Source of the DNA: Rapana venosa
Lineage: Eukaryota; Mollusca; Gastropoda; Neogastropoda; Muricidae
Length of the DNA: 64,000 nt
NCBI GenBank assembly: GCA_028751875.1
Contig: CM054143.1
Location: 70,518,280 to 70,582,279, forward strand
Direction of reading: 5' to 3'
The notes below the pieces were generated by a model. The model was given only the letters and a program-made list of their open reading frames with translations, had not been told where the DNA came from and ran no database searches. The translations under genes were made by a program, and so were the position numbers. Positions 11,442 through 23,589 of the stretch are shown piece after piece (the stretch's first letter is position 1; each line of letters begins with the position of its first letter).

Positions 11442-11497
11442 CATAATAAACCCCCCTGAGGAAGGCGAAAGCCGAAATATTGGGAACATTTATTATG
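11442..11497 (+). ncRNA. Hammerhead-ribozyme-like fold at the PLE 3' end, right arm
   Basis: CTGAGGA at 11456-11462, stem II GGC/GCC with a GAAA loop at 11464-11473, GAAA at 11474-11477, a short imperfect stem III at about 11477-11489, and an outer helix CATAATAAA (11442-11450) with TTTATTATG (11489-11497). It differs from the left copy by one G in the loop after GAAATATT. The caveats given for the left copy apply. Confidence 0.5.
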
Positions 11498-11541
11498 CTG
11501 GTTGTTATGCTTTCACTTTGTGTGGTATATATATATATATA

Positions 11542-11553
11542 TTTTATCAAGTT

Positions 11554-11607
<54 letters not shown>

Positions 11608-12031
11608 CTGATCATCCAATAGTGTTTAGTTTATTCAACAATTGTGAGTGCCGTACTTGGTCGAAGGCTTTGGTCACATCAAAACAGGTTGCCAAAAGAC
11701 ATGTTCGTCTGGCAAACTGATACTTAATTTGAGTGGTCAGTTGAACAAGATGATGGATGGACGACCTTCCTTTTCTGAAGCCTGCTTGGTTAACAGGAAT
11801 GATGTTCTTCTTTCCACAGTAGTAAACCAGTCTGTTCAAAACCATTTTTTCCAGCAATTTACAGACATGAGATGTAAGTGATGATAGGTCTGTAACTATT
11901 TATACTAGTGTTTGGCTTACCGTTGTTAAGAATTGGGACAATGATGGACTGTTTCCAGACTGTTGGTAAACTGCCACTCTCCCCACACTGATGAAACATA
12001 GTCAGGAGGCTGTTGACCCATTGGTCTGGTC
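11542..12031 (-). mobile_element. LINE-B, 5' part of the reverse transcriptase, right arm
   Basis: Reverse complement of 1193-1660. It reads NRLVYYCGKKNIIPVNQAG, then GFRKGRSSIHHLVQLT, then FDVTKAFDQV. In this arm MLEKMVLNRLVYYC is in frame for longer than in the left arm. It runs into (TA)n at about 11521-11604 and then the PLE. Confidence 0.8.
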
Positions 12032-12893
12032 AGAGGCCCCTCATCCCTCTCCTGGCTGCTTCCTTCTCCTCCAAAGTCATGGGCCTTCTGATCACACAGA
12101 AGAGAGAAATGGTAAGCAGCTGTAGCCATGGGTTTCTTTCTTTTTCCTCTTGCTACTTTTAGATTTCATCCGTGATTTTCCTTCCGTTTTAAACGGAATT
12201 CCATATTGGCGATTTTCAGATTTTTTTGGTGAGGACAGTACTGATCTTATTGACTTATTGTTTTGTAATTTAATTTTTGTGTCATGTTTCTCTGTTGATA
12301 AACTATTCACTTTAATAATCAGTTTGTATTGGGATAATATCTGCATACTGAATTATTTGTTTATGCAGTAAAAAAGTTCAGAATGAGAGGAACAGAGAAT
12401 ATTAATTTTGTAGGGTGCATTTAGATACATAGCTGCCAACCATTTCTTTCCCAGAACTTAGCTGCAATTCTGGTTTTCAACATGTAAACAAATCACCAGG
12501 GAAAACTGCAGTAGGACGTCTGCAGGCGTGCTGGTTTCCAGTACTGATCACCACGTCAGAGAACAGTGCAGATCAGAAGGGTGTTCTCAAAACAAGGATT
12601 CTCCATACATCAGTCAGCCTTCTGCTGCATTCTGTGCCAATGCAGTTGTCAAATTTGGCCTGGCAGACAAAATGTCATGACTGCACATGAGAAGAGCAGA
12701 GTTGTTTACCTCTGAGTTTGGTGTACATAGCAGTTCTGATTTCAGCTGATGAAAGCAGAGTTCAGATTTGAAGACGAGATGACTGAAGTAGCAACAAATA
12801 GAATCGTGAAGAGCCGACAAAGTCTGGCCCTGATTTGACACTGGTGCTCAGCACTCCTCTCTCCTGAGTCAGCATTGTACTTTGTCAGTGTGT
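12032..12893 (-). repeat. Repeat U, copy 2
   Basis: Reverse complement of copy 1, with the same junction to LINE-B on one side and the same (CA)n tract followed by the LINE-C tail on the other. It differs from copy 1 by a few substitutions and indels only. Confidence 0.75.
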
Positions 12894-12939
12894 ACACACA
12901 CACACACACACATACCCAGTGACACTCACACACACAGTA

Positions 12940-14150
12940 ACACAAGATTCAAGATTTAATTCTTTTCACCCCCTTTTGGGGTATGGAGGATTACAAACTA
13001 TTTGAACATGAGAATAAACCTAACAGCAATACACCCAAAAGTAATATGAATACAAACAGGGACTGAAAAGCAAGAGTTCATCACATAATGATAAGTAAAC
13101 AGAATTAAAAACTCGATACTAATTTTTCAAGTATACACATTTCTTTAAAAAACCGACATAATCTACACTTGTGAAAGACAATTGAAATTTCAAGACATAC
13201 CTGCAAATCTTATGAATTTTGAGAGTGACAGGAGAACTTTTTGAATTTGCATTTCATTAGCCTACAAAAATTATAACTGGACATGGTTTGAAGAAAATGT
13301 CGGGGAATAAAAGCTTGTCGTAAATGTTTGAAGTGGGGACATTCCATGATAAAATGAAATTCATCCCCTAAAACAGACACTTGTGCATTTTGAACATATT
13401 CCTTCTTCCTTGGTATTATTATGGAAAGGTCCAGACTTCAATTGAAAGCCTTTACTATTGATTGCCGCTACAAACGGAGATACTTCATGAGATGCGTAAA
13501 CATGTACACTGGTAGATCAATGTTATATATTTTTTCATTACTCAAAATTGATCTTATACGTTTTTTATGATAAAGGCATCACAGTTTCGCAGTTCTCCAT
13601 TCTTAAACAAAATTTTCTATTAGTGAAGGCTTCTTGATATGGTGAACTTGTAGATAATGAATTTCTTCGAACAAAACTGTCTTCTCCCACAATACAGTCA
13701 ATATCCACTTTTGTACTAAAATATTTTGTATTTATTTTAGCATGAATGATTGATCTAAAGATTGTGTCATGTAAGTCTTTCATCATGTGATACACATTTG
13801 AGGATAGCCTTTTGTCAGATGGACTGTCTGAGAGCAGCTTGCATCTCAGAGAAAATACGAACTATTCGTAACCAGAGTACCAAAATTAGATCAGAAATGG
13901 ATATCTGCCTGTTTTCTCCATATACTAGCGAAGTTACGTTATGTACGCTTTTAAACAAAAAAAGTTTACTTTAAAATCGCTTAACTGAAACTTATCAGTT
14001 ATTGTACGGTTAGTCATATCCCCAAATTTCACACCTATACAACAAAACGAGGTTACAACGATTTTATCGAATGTTTTTTTGTTTTCTCAATTTATTGTTG
14101 AATAAATCTATGTGTCAACATGTATAGGTGTTCTTTTGCTTGGTGACTAG
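12940..14150 (-). mobile_element. LINE-C 3' part, degraded
   Basis: On the minus strand, from about 14100 downwards, broken frames read CEIWGY, HNVTSLVYGE and, near 13390-13290, GDEFHFIMECPHFKHLRQAF. These resemble the thumb/connection and C-terminal zinc-binding segments of invertebrate LINEs. The 3' UTR and tail (13224-12945) match window positions 1-280. The segment 13565-13795 is a short open remnant. Many stops show that it is dead. This is the only place where the body of LINE-C is visible, because the left arm starts just before its stop codon. Confidence 0.55.
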
Positions 14151-14188
14151 TCCTTTATCAAACAAACATAACTTTAGTTTAGCTTTAT

Positions 14189-14335
14189 TCACAACACACA
14201 CACACACACACACTCACGCACTGACACACTAGCACACACACACACACACACACACCACACACACACTTATCCTCAATATAAAATAAAAAATAATGAAATA
14301 AAATAAAAAATAAAATAAAACTCACACACACATTA
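14189..14335. repeat. (CA)n and A/T-rich simple repeats
   Basis: Two (CA)n tracts (about 14192-14215 and 14233-14268) are followed by AAAAT-type repeats to about 14320. Confidence 0.85.
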
Positions 14336-15075
14336 ATAAAACTTATATGCTATGCCCATCAGTGATTGCATTAATCCCACTGTACAGTCATGGATCCTGA
14401 CACCGAGTGTGCAGTGTGAGATGTGAATCAGGGAATAGGTCTGGAGTCGCTGTCATAACCCCAACACATTTGTTCCACCAATTTCTGTGGTAAAATTGAC
14501 GTTGTGAATGAAACTATTGGAACTATGGTTTTGAAAGTTAAAAACTGAGTTTTGCCTACAATCATAAATATATAATTTTTTAAAATATAATAGCAAGGAC
14601 AAGTTAAAAATACAAATCACCCAAGGTGTTTGGCCAGAGCAAAGTTTTTGGTGATTTAATAACCTTCTTGCAGGCTGAAAGATTGGCCAGCTGACAGTAA
14701 AAACCAAACACGGAGTGTGAATTCACACATGCCCCTGACACATGCCACATGCTATATGACATGGGGTGAACACTCTCACATCCCACCTTCTGTGTGTGTG
14801 TTGTGTGTGTGTGTGGTGTGAATGTGTAGTAGTGTGTGTGTGTGTGTGTGTGTGTGAGCTGCTGTCATTTGGAGGCGTTGAAGACTTGGCATAGCCTTGT
14901 GCTGTGAATGTGCCGTTGTTTTTATATTCGTCGGCTATTTGTTTCAGTGTTTACATAAAAATGTGGCGGGTCGTGTGAAACAGTTGCAAAATTTGTTCTG
15001 CATTTTGAACGTGTCGACTGCAACATTCATGCAGAACAATGTTAGGATACAGAAAACATGCCGTGGTACTTCAGG
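14336..15075. other. No recognisable gene
   Basis: I see only short unsupported frames and a (TG)n tract at about 14791-14857. The minus-strand frame at 14453-14707 has no recognisable motif. Confidence 0.5.
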
Positions 15076-15291
15076 CTAAGTTCCCATGTGGTGTTCTCTG
15101 ATGAATGTATTGATATCGTTGGAATTGTTTTGAAGGGGGTTTGTTTCATGATTTATAATTATGGTCACAATAGCGCATTGGGAATCAGAATAAATCTGTA
15201 TTGTTATGTAACTAGACTTATAAAATGAATTGATGCATGATGATCCCTCCATTGCTGTGGAAACCATTTTTGTTTTTCTGATTTTGGCCAC
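15076..15291 (-). pseudogene. Possible RNase H domain remnant
   Basis: A 71-residue minus-strand frame reads AMEGSSCIN followed 21 residues after the Glu by IQIYSDSQCAI. Glu and Asp about 21 residues apart, with the second in a Y-[ST]-D-S-Q strand, matches the second and third carboxylates of RNase H folds. The first Asp would lie in the A/T tract at 15300-15496 and is not visible, and no His loop follows. It may be a retroelement RNase H fragment. This is weak evidence, because the motif is short. Confidence 0.3.
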
Positions 15292-15299
15292 ATGTCAAA

Positions 15300-15325
15300 A
15301 ATAAAAAAAAAAAATAAAAAAAAAA

Positions 15326-15370
<45 letters not shown>

Positions 15371-15391
15371 CAAGAAAAAAAATATAAAAAA

Positions 15392-15422
<31 letters not shown>

Positions 15423-15496
15423 AAAAAAAAAAAATAAAAAAAAAAAAACAATAAAAAAAAATTATATAATAAAAAAAAAAAAAAAAAAAAAAAAAT
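15300..15496. repeat. A-rich tract with interspersed T
   Basis: About 195 bp of almost pure A on the plus strand with single T, G and C interruptions. It may be a retroposed poly(A) tail widened by slippage or a low-complexity tract. Homopolymer length is unreliable here. Confidence 0.9.
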
Positions 15497-16419
15497 ATAT
15501 CATATCACATTTGGAAAAGAATACAACTTGAATAGATATTGTAGACATATATTTTTTGAAATTACAAATTATTGTTGTAATAGATAAGGGTTTACAGCTG
15601 ATTTCTTTCTTTTGCAGATAGTGTTTTAACCTTGATCGGTGTTTGCTGTAATTTTTGTGAAATTTTTGTGTGGTTTTCCTAACTGGAGATTTTTGTCACG
15701 AGTGTGGCTGGATGCAGAATTTAAAAATTGCTATAACGCTTTAAGAAGTTATTCATTGTAACACACATAAATCTGTAGGTACTTAAGATCTTTAACACAA
15801 AGAACAAAAAATCTAGAATGTTTTCAATAGCCTATATCTTTTCTCTTGTTTAAAAAGTGAATTTCTTCTAAAAAAAAAAAAGGTGTAAAAAAAAATGGAA
15901 AAGTGGGAGGGAAACCGTGTGGTGAAAAGAAAAAATACCGCCTGTGCCTGACAAGAAGGACATGACCTCCATGTTGTTGTGTAGTCTTGAAGTGACCTAT
16001 GAGCTGTCTTTAGCTTTCTTGTCATTAATCTCTTACACAATTCCTGTCATCTAAATATGGACAAAACAAATAAAACATTTTTTGTTAAATGGATGTGAGG
16101 CCTGTTTTCAGTAGCAGATTAGTATTAGATTATTTCCATCCGTGACAGCAAAATGCTCAGGAGGATGGTTGACTTTGTTCACTTCTGGCGCTCATCGTAT
16201 TTCATTTCTATATAACTCCGTGACACTTCACTCCAGCACACGACATCTGAGAAAGAATAACACTTGCTAGTGAACAATATTAGTGATCCATTTCACGGTC
16301 ACCATCTCTCCAGTCATTCTTCGCATGGTCAGCTGTTGACGTAACAATTGTGGCGTTAAGCTATCCTTGTCCCCATGCAGGACTGTCTGCTAATGTCCGC
16401 ATTTTACATATAGAAATAA
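15497..16419. other. AT-rich DNA, no recognisable gene
   Basis: I see no coding motif, RNA gene or repeat shared with the rest of the window. Confidence 0.5.
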
Positions 16420-16845
16420 TTAATGCATTTCTTGCCTTTTGTATTATTATGTATATGTCTACCATGAGACATTCCAAGTGAATGTGACAAATTTGTGTGT
16501 GTATCGATTTCATTTTAGTCTCATTCACAAATTGTGATATTAGACACATTGTAAGAAAAAAAAGAAAGTGGAGGGGAGGGGAAGAAATTCTGGGAGTTGG
16601 TGGTAAGGGATTAATGTTATAATTAAATCTATTCTGCAGAACTGTAAGAGAAAATGTAAATACAAATAGTTTCTTGAGAACGGATTAATAAAAATTCCCA
16701 ATGTTTCTAACAGGAATCTAACGAAGCATAATCGATTTAATGAACAGTAAAAACTATTGTAGCCGGTAACCAACGATGGAGGAAAATCTAAATCCGCAGG
16801 AGAAGGATAATGTCTCTAAAGTCATAATTGTTCATAACGTGGGAG
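16420..16845 (-). repeat. Repeat shared, inverted, with 55650-56335
   Basis: The reverse complement matches 55650-55790 plus 56104-56335 along its length (shared landmarks GACATTATCCTTCT, CTATTTGTATTTACATTTTC and CTCCACTTTCTTTTTTTCTT). The other copy is split by a SINE. It has moderate divergence and no coding potential. In both places one end adjoins a retroelement. Confidence 0.7.
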
Positions 16846-17390
16846 GGTTTTAGAGGGTTTTTGATAGCGGCGGCAGAGCAGAGGAGAAAAGTGGAGGAGG
16901 AAAAGACAAAATCTCTGTGCACAGAGGAAGTTTAGTCAAGAAAATGCAAGGTTTTATACTGGAATCTTGAATGAGTCAAAGATATAAAAGAATTTTATTT
17001 TGAGGAAAGGAAAGGAAATCATGTCGTTATCTAAACAAATTTCTCTATAGCTTACAGCCTCCTGGGTTATAACAATTAATACACTCCCCTTCCCACAAAT
17101 GTGCCTACACGATCTACCACATAAGTTTTTGTAACTTTTTCATGGATAAATTCAGACAAAATACGCGTTGATCTTGATCAGCGACCCTGCTGTTTCCACC
17201 TAGTTTCCAATCTGTATGATAGGTCCCATTTTGTTCATCCTTTTCAAACCAGTCAGTTTCTGTGGAAAGGACATCCATGTAGTTACTCTGTCCTGCCAAC
17301 AAAAAGCTGTTGTGTTAGATCCTCTGACCACTTGTTTTGATAAAGCAAAACCTTGATTATTTTGGCACCGTATGGTAACAGACATCATCA
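16846..17390. other. No recognisable gene
   Basis: The minus-strand frame at 17114-17302 is open for 62 codons, but I recognise no domain in it. I see nothing else. Confidence 0.45.
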
Positions 17391-19140
17391 ATGCATTCTC
17401 TGTCGGCGGGCTCTGTACCCTGTCAGTTCAAAAATGCATTTTTAAATCCCACTCCTAAAGAAAAAAGGTCTAGACTGCAATACTATGAAAAATTACAGGC
17501 CGGTTTCCAATCTTCTTTCATTTCAAAGTTCTGGAGAGGGTGTCCTCAAACAGCTTCAGAAGCACCTAGCTTGTAAACCACCTTTTGGAAGATGATCAGT
17601 GGCGTTAAGGCTGGTCACAGCACGGAGACTGCCGTACTGAGTGTCACCAGCAGCCTGCTTTTGCAGAATGACGCCCGCAGAGTGTCAGTAAATGGGCTTG
17701 TTGGACCTCAGTGCGGCATTCGACAGTTTTGACCACTCTATTTTGCTCAAAAGACTAGAATACTCTTTTGGAAAAAGAGGTGTTGCCTTGGCATGGTTTA
17801 CCTCTTAGTCCCCTGATAGGTCGCAGAGCGTGCTGATAGAGGGATTTTTAAGTCACAACCTTTGCCCCCTCCTGTATGGCGTCCCTAAAGGGTTCTGTTT
17901 GGGTCCCGTATTTTTCACACTATATTCTCAGCCTCTGTCTATGTGATGACCTTACATGATTGCCAGTTTCATAAATATGCAGATGATACAGAAATTTCGG
18001 CAAATGCAACACCTCAAAATTTTTCAGGACGCCACACGCACACTAGCAGATTGCACGCAAAAGGTGTCCTTCAGTGGATGGACAGCAACAAAACTCAAAT
18101 TAAATACAGACAAGACAGAAGTTATGGCAGTGGTTTCCCCTCATCTAGTCTTATGCGGGTGTCGAGAGTTCTGTGGTCTTGGGTGGCTGTGACATAGCTT
18201 TTCGAGTTCTGTGCGGTATCTGGGTGTTCGGTAGATCCTACTCTCTCCATGAAAGACCACATTGTAACGTCTGCAGAGCATGCTTTCTAGAGCTGCGCCG
18301 TATTGCACACTTTAAGAAATTTTGCCTCGAGAAGCTTGTTTCAGCGACCGAGTCTTTTGCGACTGGACTATTGCAACTCCTGTTTTTCGGTATAAGTGAT
18401 GACCAGTTTACACGCCTGCAGCGAATTCAGAACTCTGCTCCCGGGCTCACCCTTGGAAAGAGCAAAAGGGACCATGTGACTCCATGTTAGGGAGCTTCAT
18501 TGGTTACCTGAAAGGGGCAGCTGTCGTACAAAGTTGCGGTTTGGCATACGTCACTCTAAAGGCTCGCTTGCTCCTCTCTGTCAGCTGCCTTGAAAACACG
18601 CACCACAACTAAAACCCTGCGGTCTTGAATGATAACTTACTTGTTGTACCCCATTACAACCTCAAAACCGCAGGTCTTTAGATCGATCTGGAACTCTCTG
18701 CCACCAGCCGTCAGACATGCTCCCACTTTATCCCAGTTTGAGTCTTCATTGAAGACACATCCTTTTAATGTATTTCTTAGTATTTAAATATATTGTGCTT
18801 TTTCTTGACGGTCCCCGTTTGTCACACTGTAGGCTACTTATGTCATGCCTGGCTGTTGGTTATGTTTTTGTTAGTTATGTTATTGCTAGTGCCTTTTCTC
18901 TGAGTGTACTGTTAATTGCCCTGCTAGTGTGTGCCCGGAAAGCAAGTGTGTGCCTCTACAGTGCGATGGGTATCTTTTGGAAATTTATTTGCGCTTTAGA
19001 AATGCTCTTATCATTGTTGTTGTTGTTGTTGTTATTATGTGCTGTGTGTGATGTGTATAAATGTGCATGGTATGAAAGGCATTGAGTCATTGCTTTGAGA
19101 AATGTGCTATAAAAATGCATTCATTATTATTATTATTTAA
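17391..19140 (+). pseudogene. L2-like LINE, reverse transcriptase remnant and 3' tail
   Basis: Broken frames read, in order, [39 protein letters not shown], then FHKYADDTEIS (catalytic YADD, about 17970-18000), LNTDKTEVMAV, then the C-terminal FGISDDQFTRLQRIQNSA. This order and wording are typical of the L2 group of CR1-superfamily LINEs. The 3' end at about 19095-19137 (GTGCTATAAAAATGCATTC followed by ATT repeats) is also L2-like. More than ten frameshifts or stops make it an old, dead copy. A LINE-B copy abuts the tail. Confidence 0.75.
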
Positions 19141-19147
19141 TATTAAA

Positions 19148-21450
19148 ATGAACCAATTTGACTATGCAATAATGATTTGGAAAAATTATACTTCATTTAA
19201 AGATCACTGAATATAGCTGATGCCCATGCTGAGGTAGGAACAGGTATGTAACTTTTCAGGCATACTGCATATCAAGATAGGATCAAAAGTTATACTATGG
19301 CCACATATGCCTGAAACTGTTCAACATATTTTGTCTTTAAAACATTCAGTTTCCCATCTACAAGCCAGAGAAACCATTTGTTTTACATGTTTAAAAATGG
19401 GTTTCATATATTTTAACAAACGGCTCATATTTTACCATCTCTTCATATACATTTAGACAACCAAGTCTCTTTTTTTCACACTGGAAAACTTTTGCTGTGC
19501 TTTTTGCACGATTTGATATCTTGTTTGGGTTTGTAGTGACAAGTGGAGTTTTAAGTTGCCTTTATTGTTAATTGTTTGGCCCCTTTTTTTGCTAAAAGGT
19601 TTTGGGAAACCTTTTCATTGTGATATAAAACCCAGTGAGATGGAACCCAACACAAAGTTATATTTTGTGCCTTTTAAGGTGAGGAGATGAATTAAATGAC
19701 AATCTCTATGACAAGTTCAGATCTAACTTTTGTTCGCATAGAGCTGATGGTTTGGAATTACTGATTTTAAATTCAACACAAAAAGTATTCGAAAAAGCTT
19801 TTGGAAAATTTCGATTAAAAAAATAAAGTTCCATTAGTATATCTACGATTTCTGCTGTAAAAATGGAATATTCTCCCCAAGATGAAATGATTTTTGGATT
19901 TAATTCTGGTATAGTGTATGCAGCACCAGCATTATTTTTTTAAGACTGATCCATCTGTAAACACTTTTAAATGGTGTGAATAATGTTCTTCCAAATAAAT
20001 TTTTTGCTTTAGAAGACTTTATCTTACAATTCTTTATGAAGTCAATATAGTTGATGTCATGGGGTGGGGGATACTTCATCTCTTTTAGCAATATTTGTAT
20101 ATATGGATTCAATCCAGCATTTATACAAGTTTGAGACGTGTATGTACCCAGTGTGGTGTTAGAGGATATCATTCCTGCTCTTTTCAGAAAATCTCTATCA
20201 GACTTCAGATTTATTGCCGGCTGCAAATCATTTTTAACAGTCATACTTCTTAGGCCCAAATTTACAAGCAACCCTTTGGGGTGTTTATTTTTTCTTAATG
20301 TTTAAACTCTAACCAACCATTTTTTGCTCACGTCGTTTGGCGTTTTTGGGAAAAAAAAACAGGGTCCAAAGGAAAATGGAACTTGGTAGATCCTGAGGAG
20401 GCCATTTTTGTTTATGCTTCTTAAGTTACCGTTTACTTTTGGAAGGTTTTTTCTTGAAAATCATTTTCCCTGGGAGCATTAAAAAAAATACTTCTTGGGA
20501 AAAAACCATTTTCATTCTTTTGAAGGAACTTTTGAAATGGATTAAAGGTGCTATGGTCCTATCCACCCCATGGCGTTTGAATAATTCGAATGTTTAAATT
20601 GTCCTTGGCTTATTTAGATGTATAATGTGGGGAGCATTGTTGTGAAAATCCCAAAAAAGGACTTTTTTGATTAAATATTATCCTATTCGAAATGGCATTG
20701 TTTATTTGTTCCATTTTAAAAAGGATCAAGTGTTATATATATATAAAACCTTTATATATTTATATATTTATTATTTGCATAAATTTAAAAAGGTTAAGGG
20801 GGGATTCTATTGCACCTTCTCCACCTCTCCAGGCGCCGAGAATTTTCACGGGAGATAATTTGCCGTACTTTAAAGGGGTTTGATAATAAAAATCGGGCCT
20901 TTTGGTTTTGGGCTTTGAAAGTTTCACGATTTAATTCCTACTTATTTTAATTTTTGTTTCTAAAATTGTTTAATTTAAAATTTTAATTATATAAAAATTT
21001 TATTTTTTATTATATTTATATTTAAATAAATTCCCCTGATCATCCAATAGTTTTTGTTTATACAACAATTGTGAGTGCCATACTTGGTCGTAGGCTTTGG
21101 TCACTTTCAAAAAAGGTTGCCAAAAGACATGTTCGTCTGGCAACGATACTAATTTGGGGGGTCAGTTGAAAAGATGATGGATGACGCCTTTTTTTTCTGA
21201 AGCCTGCTTGGTTAACAGGAATGATGTTTTTTTTCCACAGTAGTAAACCAGTCTGTTCAAAACCATTTTTTCCAGCATTTTTACAGACATGAGATGTAGT
21301 GATGATAGGTCTGTAACTATTTATACAGTGTTTGGCTTACCGTTTTTAAGGAATTGGGACAATACTGGACTGTTTCCAGACTGTTGGTAAACTGCCACTC
21401 TCCCCACACTGATGAAACATAGTCAGGAGGCTGTTTACCCATTGGTCTGG
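19148..21450 (-). mobile_element. LINE-B copy, inverted, degraded
   Basis: Minus strand. RT N-terminal motifs lie at 21440-21040 (the NQAGF and KAFD regions, frameshifted), then an AT-rich block in the place of the (TA)n tract (about 20690-21040), then connection sequence at 20271-19950 (MTVKNDLQPAINLKSDRDF), RNase H remnants, and the 3' end at about 19150 that also ends the copy at 55650. The stretch 20280-20680 is full of homopolymer expansions, so base quality is doubtful. There is no PLE insertion. Confidence 0.72.
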
Positions 21451-21984
21451 TCAATGTTGGATCATTTCACTGGAGACAGCAGCAACGCCAACTGATGTCT
21501 GTTTGGTTGTTAAGGAGGATTTTAGGCTTTCCCACTCATGGAATTCCACTTTACAGCTTAGTCTTTAGTGATCGACTATGACTCTCTGACTAGGAGGCTT
21601 GACTCCACAGCCTTATGTGCTACAGCCCTGGGGGATGGTTGGCCTTTGGAGAACATCTCCAAAGCTGACTGTCCTTATGCGACTTGGCCGAGAGTGGGGA
21701 TGTACTGTGGGGAAGGCATCTCCACTATAATCAAAATTTTTGCCCAGTTTCCAAAACAGCAGCTGCCTCCTCTGCTGTTTTGGAGGTCATCGTCGGACAC
21801 GATGGACAAACATTTCAGCATCTTTCATTCTTGAAAAGTGAAAGGAGCATTCAGGAATTTGGGGTTTTTGTCAGAAACAGGGTCACTAAAAAGATAGGGT
21901 GAAGGCAGGAGGATTTCTAGGGAGGAACAACATAGGGCCCTTCCACATGGACCTTTTTTTTCCTGACCACACACACGGCTGACG
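21451..21984. other. Unassigned DNA between LINE-B and repeat U
   Basis: This sequence is not shared with the other U/LINE-B junctions. It may be LINE-B sequence further 5' than in the other copies. No convincing coding motif is seen. Confidence 0.4.
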
Positions 21985-23478
21985 TGGAGAAAGAATGCAC
22001 GGTTGTTTTGCGGGGAGGGTTGGTGAGTGTGTGTGTGGTCTGTGGCAGTGTGAAGACCTTCAGCAGGGCAAGTAGCAAGAAAGAGGGGTTGGGGGTGTCC
22101 ACAGTCAGCATTGTTGCCTGTTGTGCAGTTAGCGGTGATTGGCAGGTGAAGGCAGCCTTCAGGAGAATGAGGGAGTGACAGGGCAGAGAAGACGGGTCAG
22201 CAGACAGCGGTAGACAGGGTCGGTTAGTTAGTCAGTAGTCTGTAGTGAAGGTAGAAAGTTAGAACTACGTCTCTGCTTTCATGTTCTCTTCCAAGTTTGT
22301 TCCCCCCTCCCCTCCCCTTCTGACATTCCTATTTATCAACCAAGTGGATTGTACATCGCTGATGACAATTGCAGTTGTGGAAATGAAAGAGACCCCCCTT
22401 TTTTGTGTTAGATAGCGTGGAATGAGAGAGACAGAGATGGACTGATTAGTGTTTGTAGTTTTTGTTCCATGTTGTGCTGTCTGTTCTTTCCAGGCACCCA
22501 AACACAGCCTGTGGACTGTTGACATCAGATGTATTTTCACTGCCATCAGTGAAGATTGCCAGTGACAGCCAACTAGTGGGACCAACTGCAATATTCCTTT
22601 CTGGGAGTCAAGGCCCCTAAACCTCTCCTGGTGCTTCCTTCTCCTCCAAAGTCATGGGCCTTCTGATCACACAGAAGAGAGAAATGGTAAGCAGCTGTAG
22701 CCATGGGTTTCTTTCTTTTTCCTCTTGCTAGTTTAGATTTCATCCGTGATTTTCCTTCCACTTTATAAATGGAATTCCTTATTGGCAATTTTCAGATTTT
22801 TTTTGGTGAGGACAGTACTGATCTTATTGACTTATTGTTTTGTAATTTAACTTTTGTGTCATGTTTTTCTTTTGATAAACTATTCACTTTTTTATAATCA
22901 GTTTGTATTGGGATAATATCTGCATACTGCATTATTTGTTTATGCAATAAAAAGTTCAGAATGAGAGGAACAGAGAATATTAATTTTGTAGGGTGCATTT
23001 AGATACATAGCTGCCAACCATTTCTTTTTTCCCCAGAACTTAGCTGCAATTCTGGTTTTCAACATGTAAAAAATATCATTTGGGGAAAACTGCAGTAGGA
23101 CGTCTGCAAGGCGTGCTGGTTTCCAGTACTGATCACCACGTCAGAGAACAGTGTAGATCAGAAGGGTGTTCTCAAAACAAGGATTCTCCATACATCAGTC
23201 AGTCTTCTGCTGCATTCTGTGCCAATGCAGTTGTCACTTTGGCCTGGCAGACAAAATGTCATTACTGCACATGAGAAGAGCAGAGTTGTTTACCCCTGAG
23301 TTTGGTGTACATAGCAGTTCTGATTTTTAGCTGATGAAAGCAGAGGTTCAGATTTGAAGATGAGATGATGAAGTAGCAACAAAGAATCGTTGAAGAGCCG
23401 ACAAAGTCTGGCCCTGATTTGACACTGGTGGGTCAGCACTCCTCTCTCTAAGTCAGCATTGTACTTTGTCAGTGTGTA
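21985..23478 (-). repeat. Repeat U, copy 3 (long form)
   Basis: Reverse complement of U including the extra 3' part also seen at 33340-33930 (GTAGAAAGTTAGAACTACGT, the ACTAACTAAC tract and the gaggtcttcac region). It starts at 23478 beside a short CA-rich segment that leads into the LINE-E copy, as at 47340-47481 in the opposite orientation. Confidence 0.75.
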
Positions 23479-23589
23479 CACAAAACAACCCCACACACAC
23501 TACTAAAAAAAGTCCAAGAGATGGTGAAATATAGAAAAGTATGTAGGTTACACGCACACACCGGCACACACACACACACCAGACTCATG

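Larger units (their letters stand above)
8104..11541 (+). mobile_element. Penelope-like element inserted in LINE-B, right arm
   Basis: This is the plus-strand copy of the element at 1711-5170, flanked by TTTATCAAGTTATATATA at 8082-8102 and again at about 11542-11563 (target-site duplication). It holds the coding region 8146-10788, a (TG)n-rich 3' region, (CT)n near 11320-11351, the hammerhead-like fold at 11442-11497 and a terminal (TA)n. Shared lesions with the left arm show that both come from one ancestral insertion. Confidence 0.88.

Noticed and set aside
17114..17391. Possible exon on the minus strand
   Set aside because: Open for 62 codons but without a recognisable domain, splice context or second copy. 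Not enough to call a gene.
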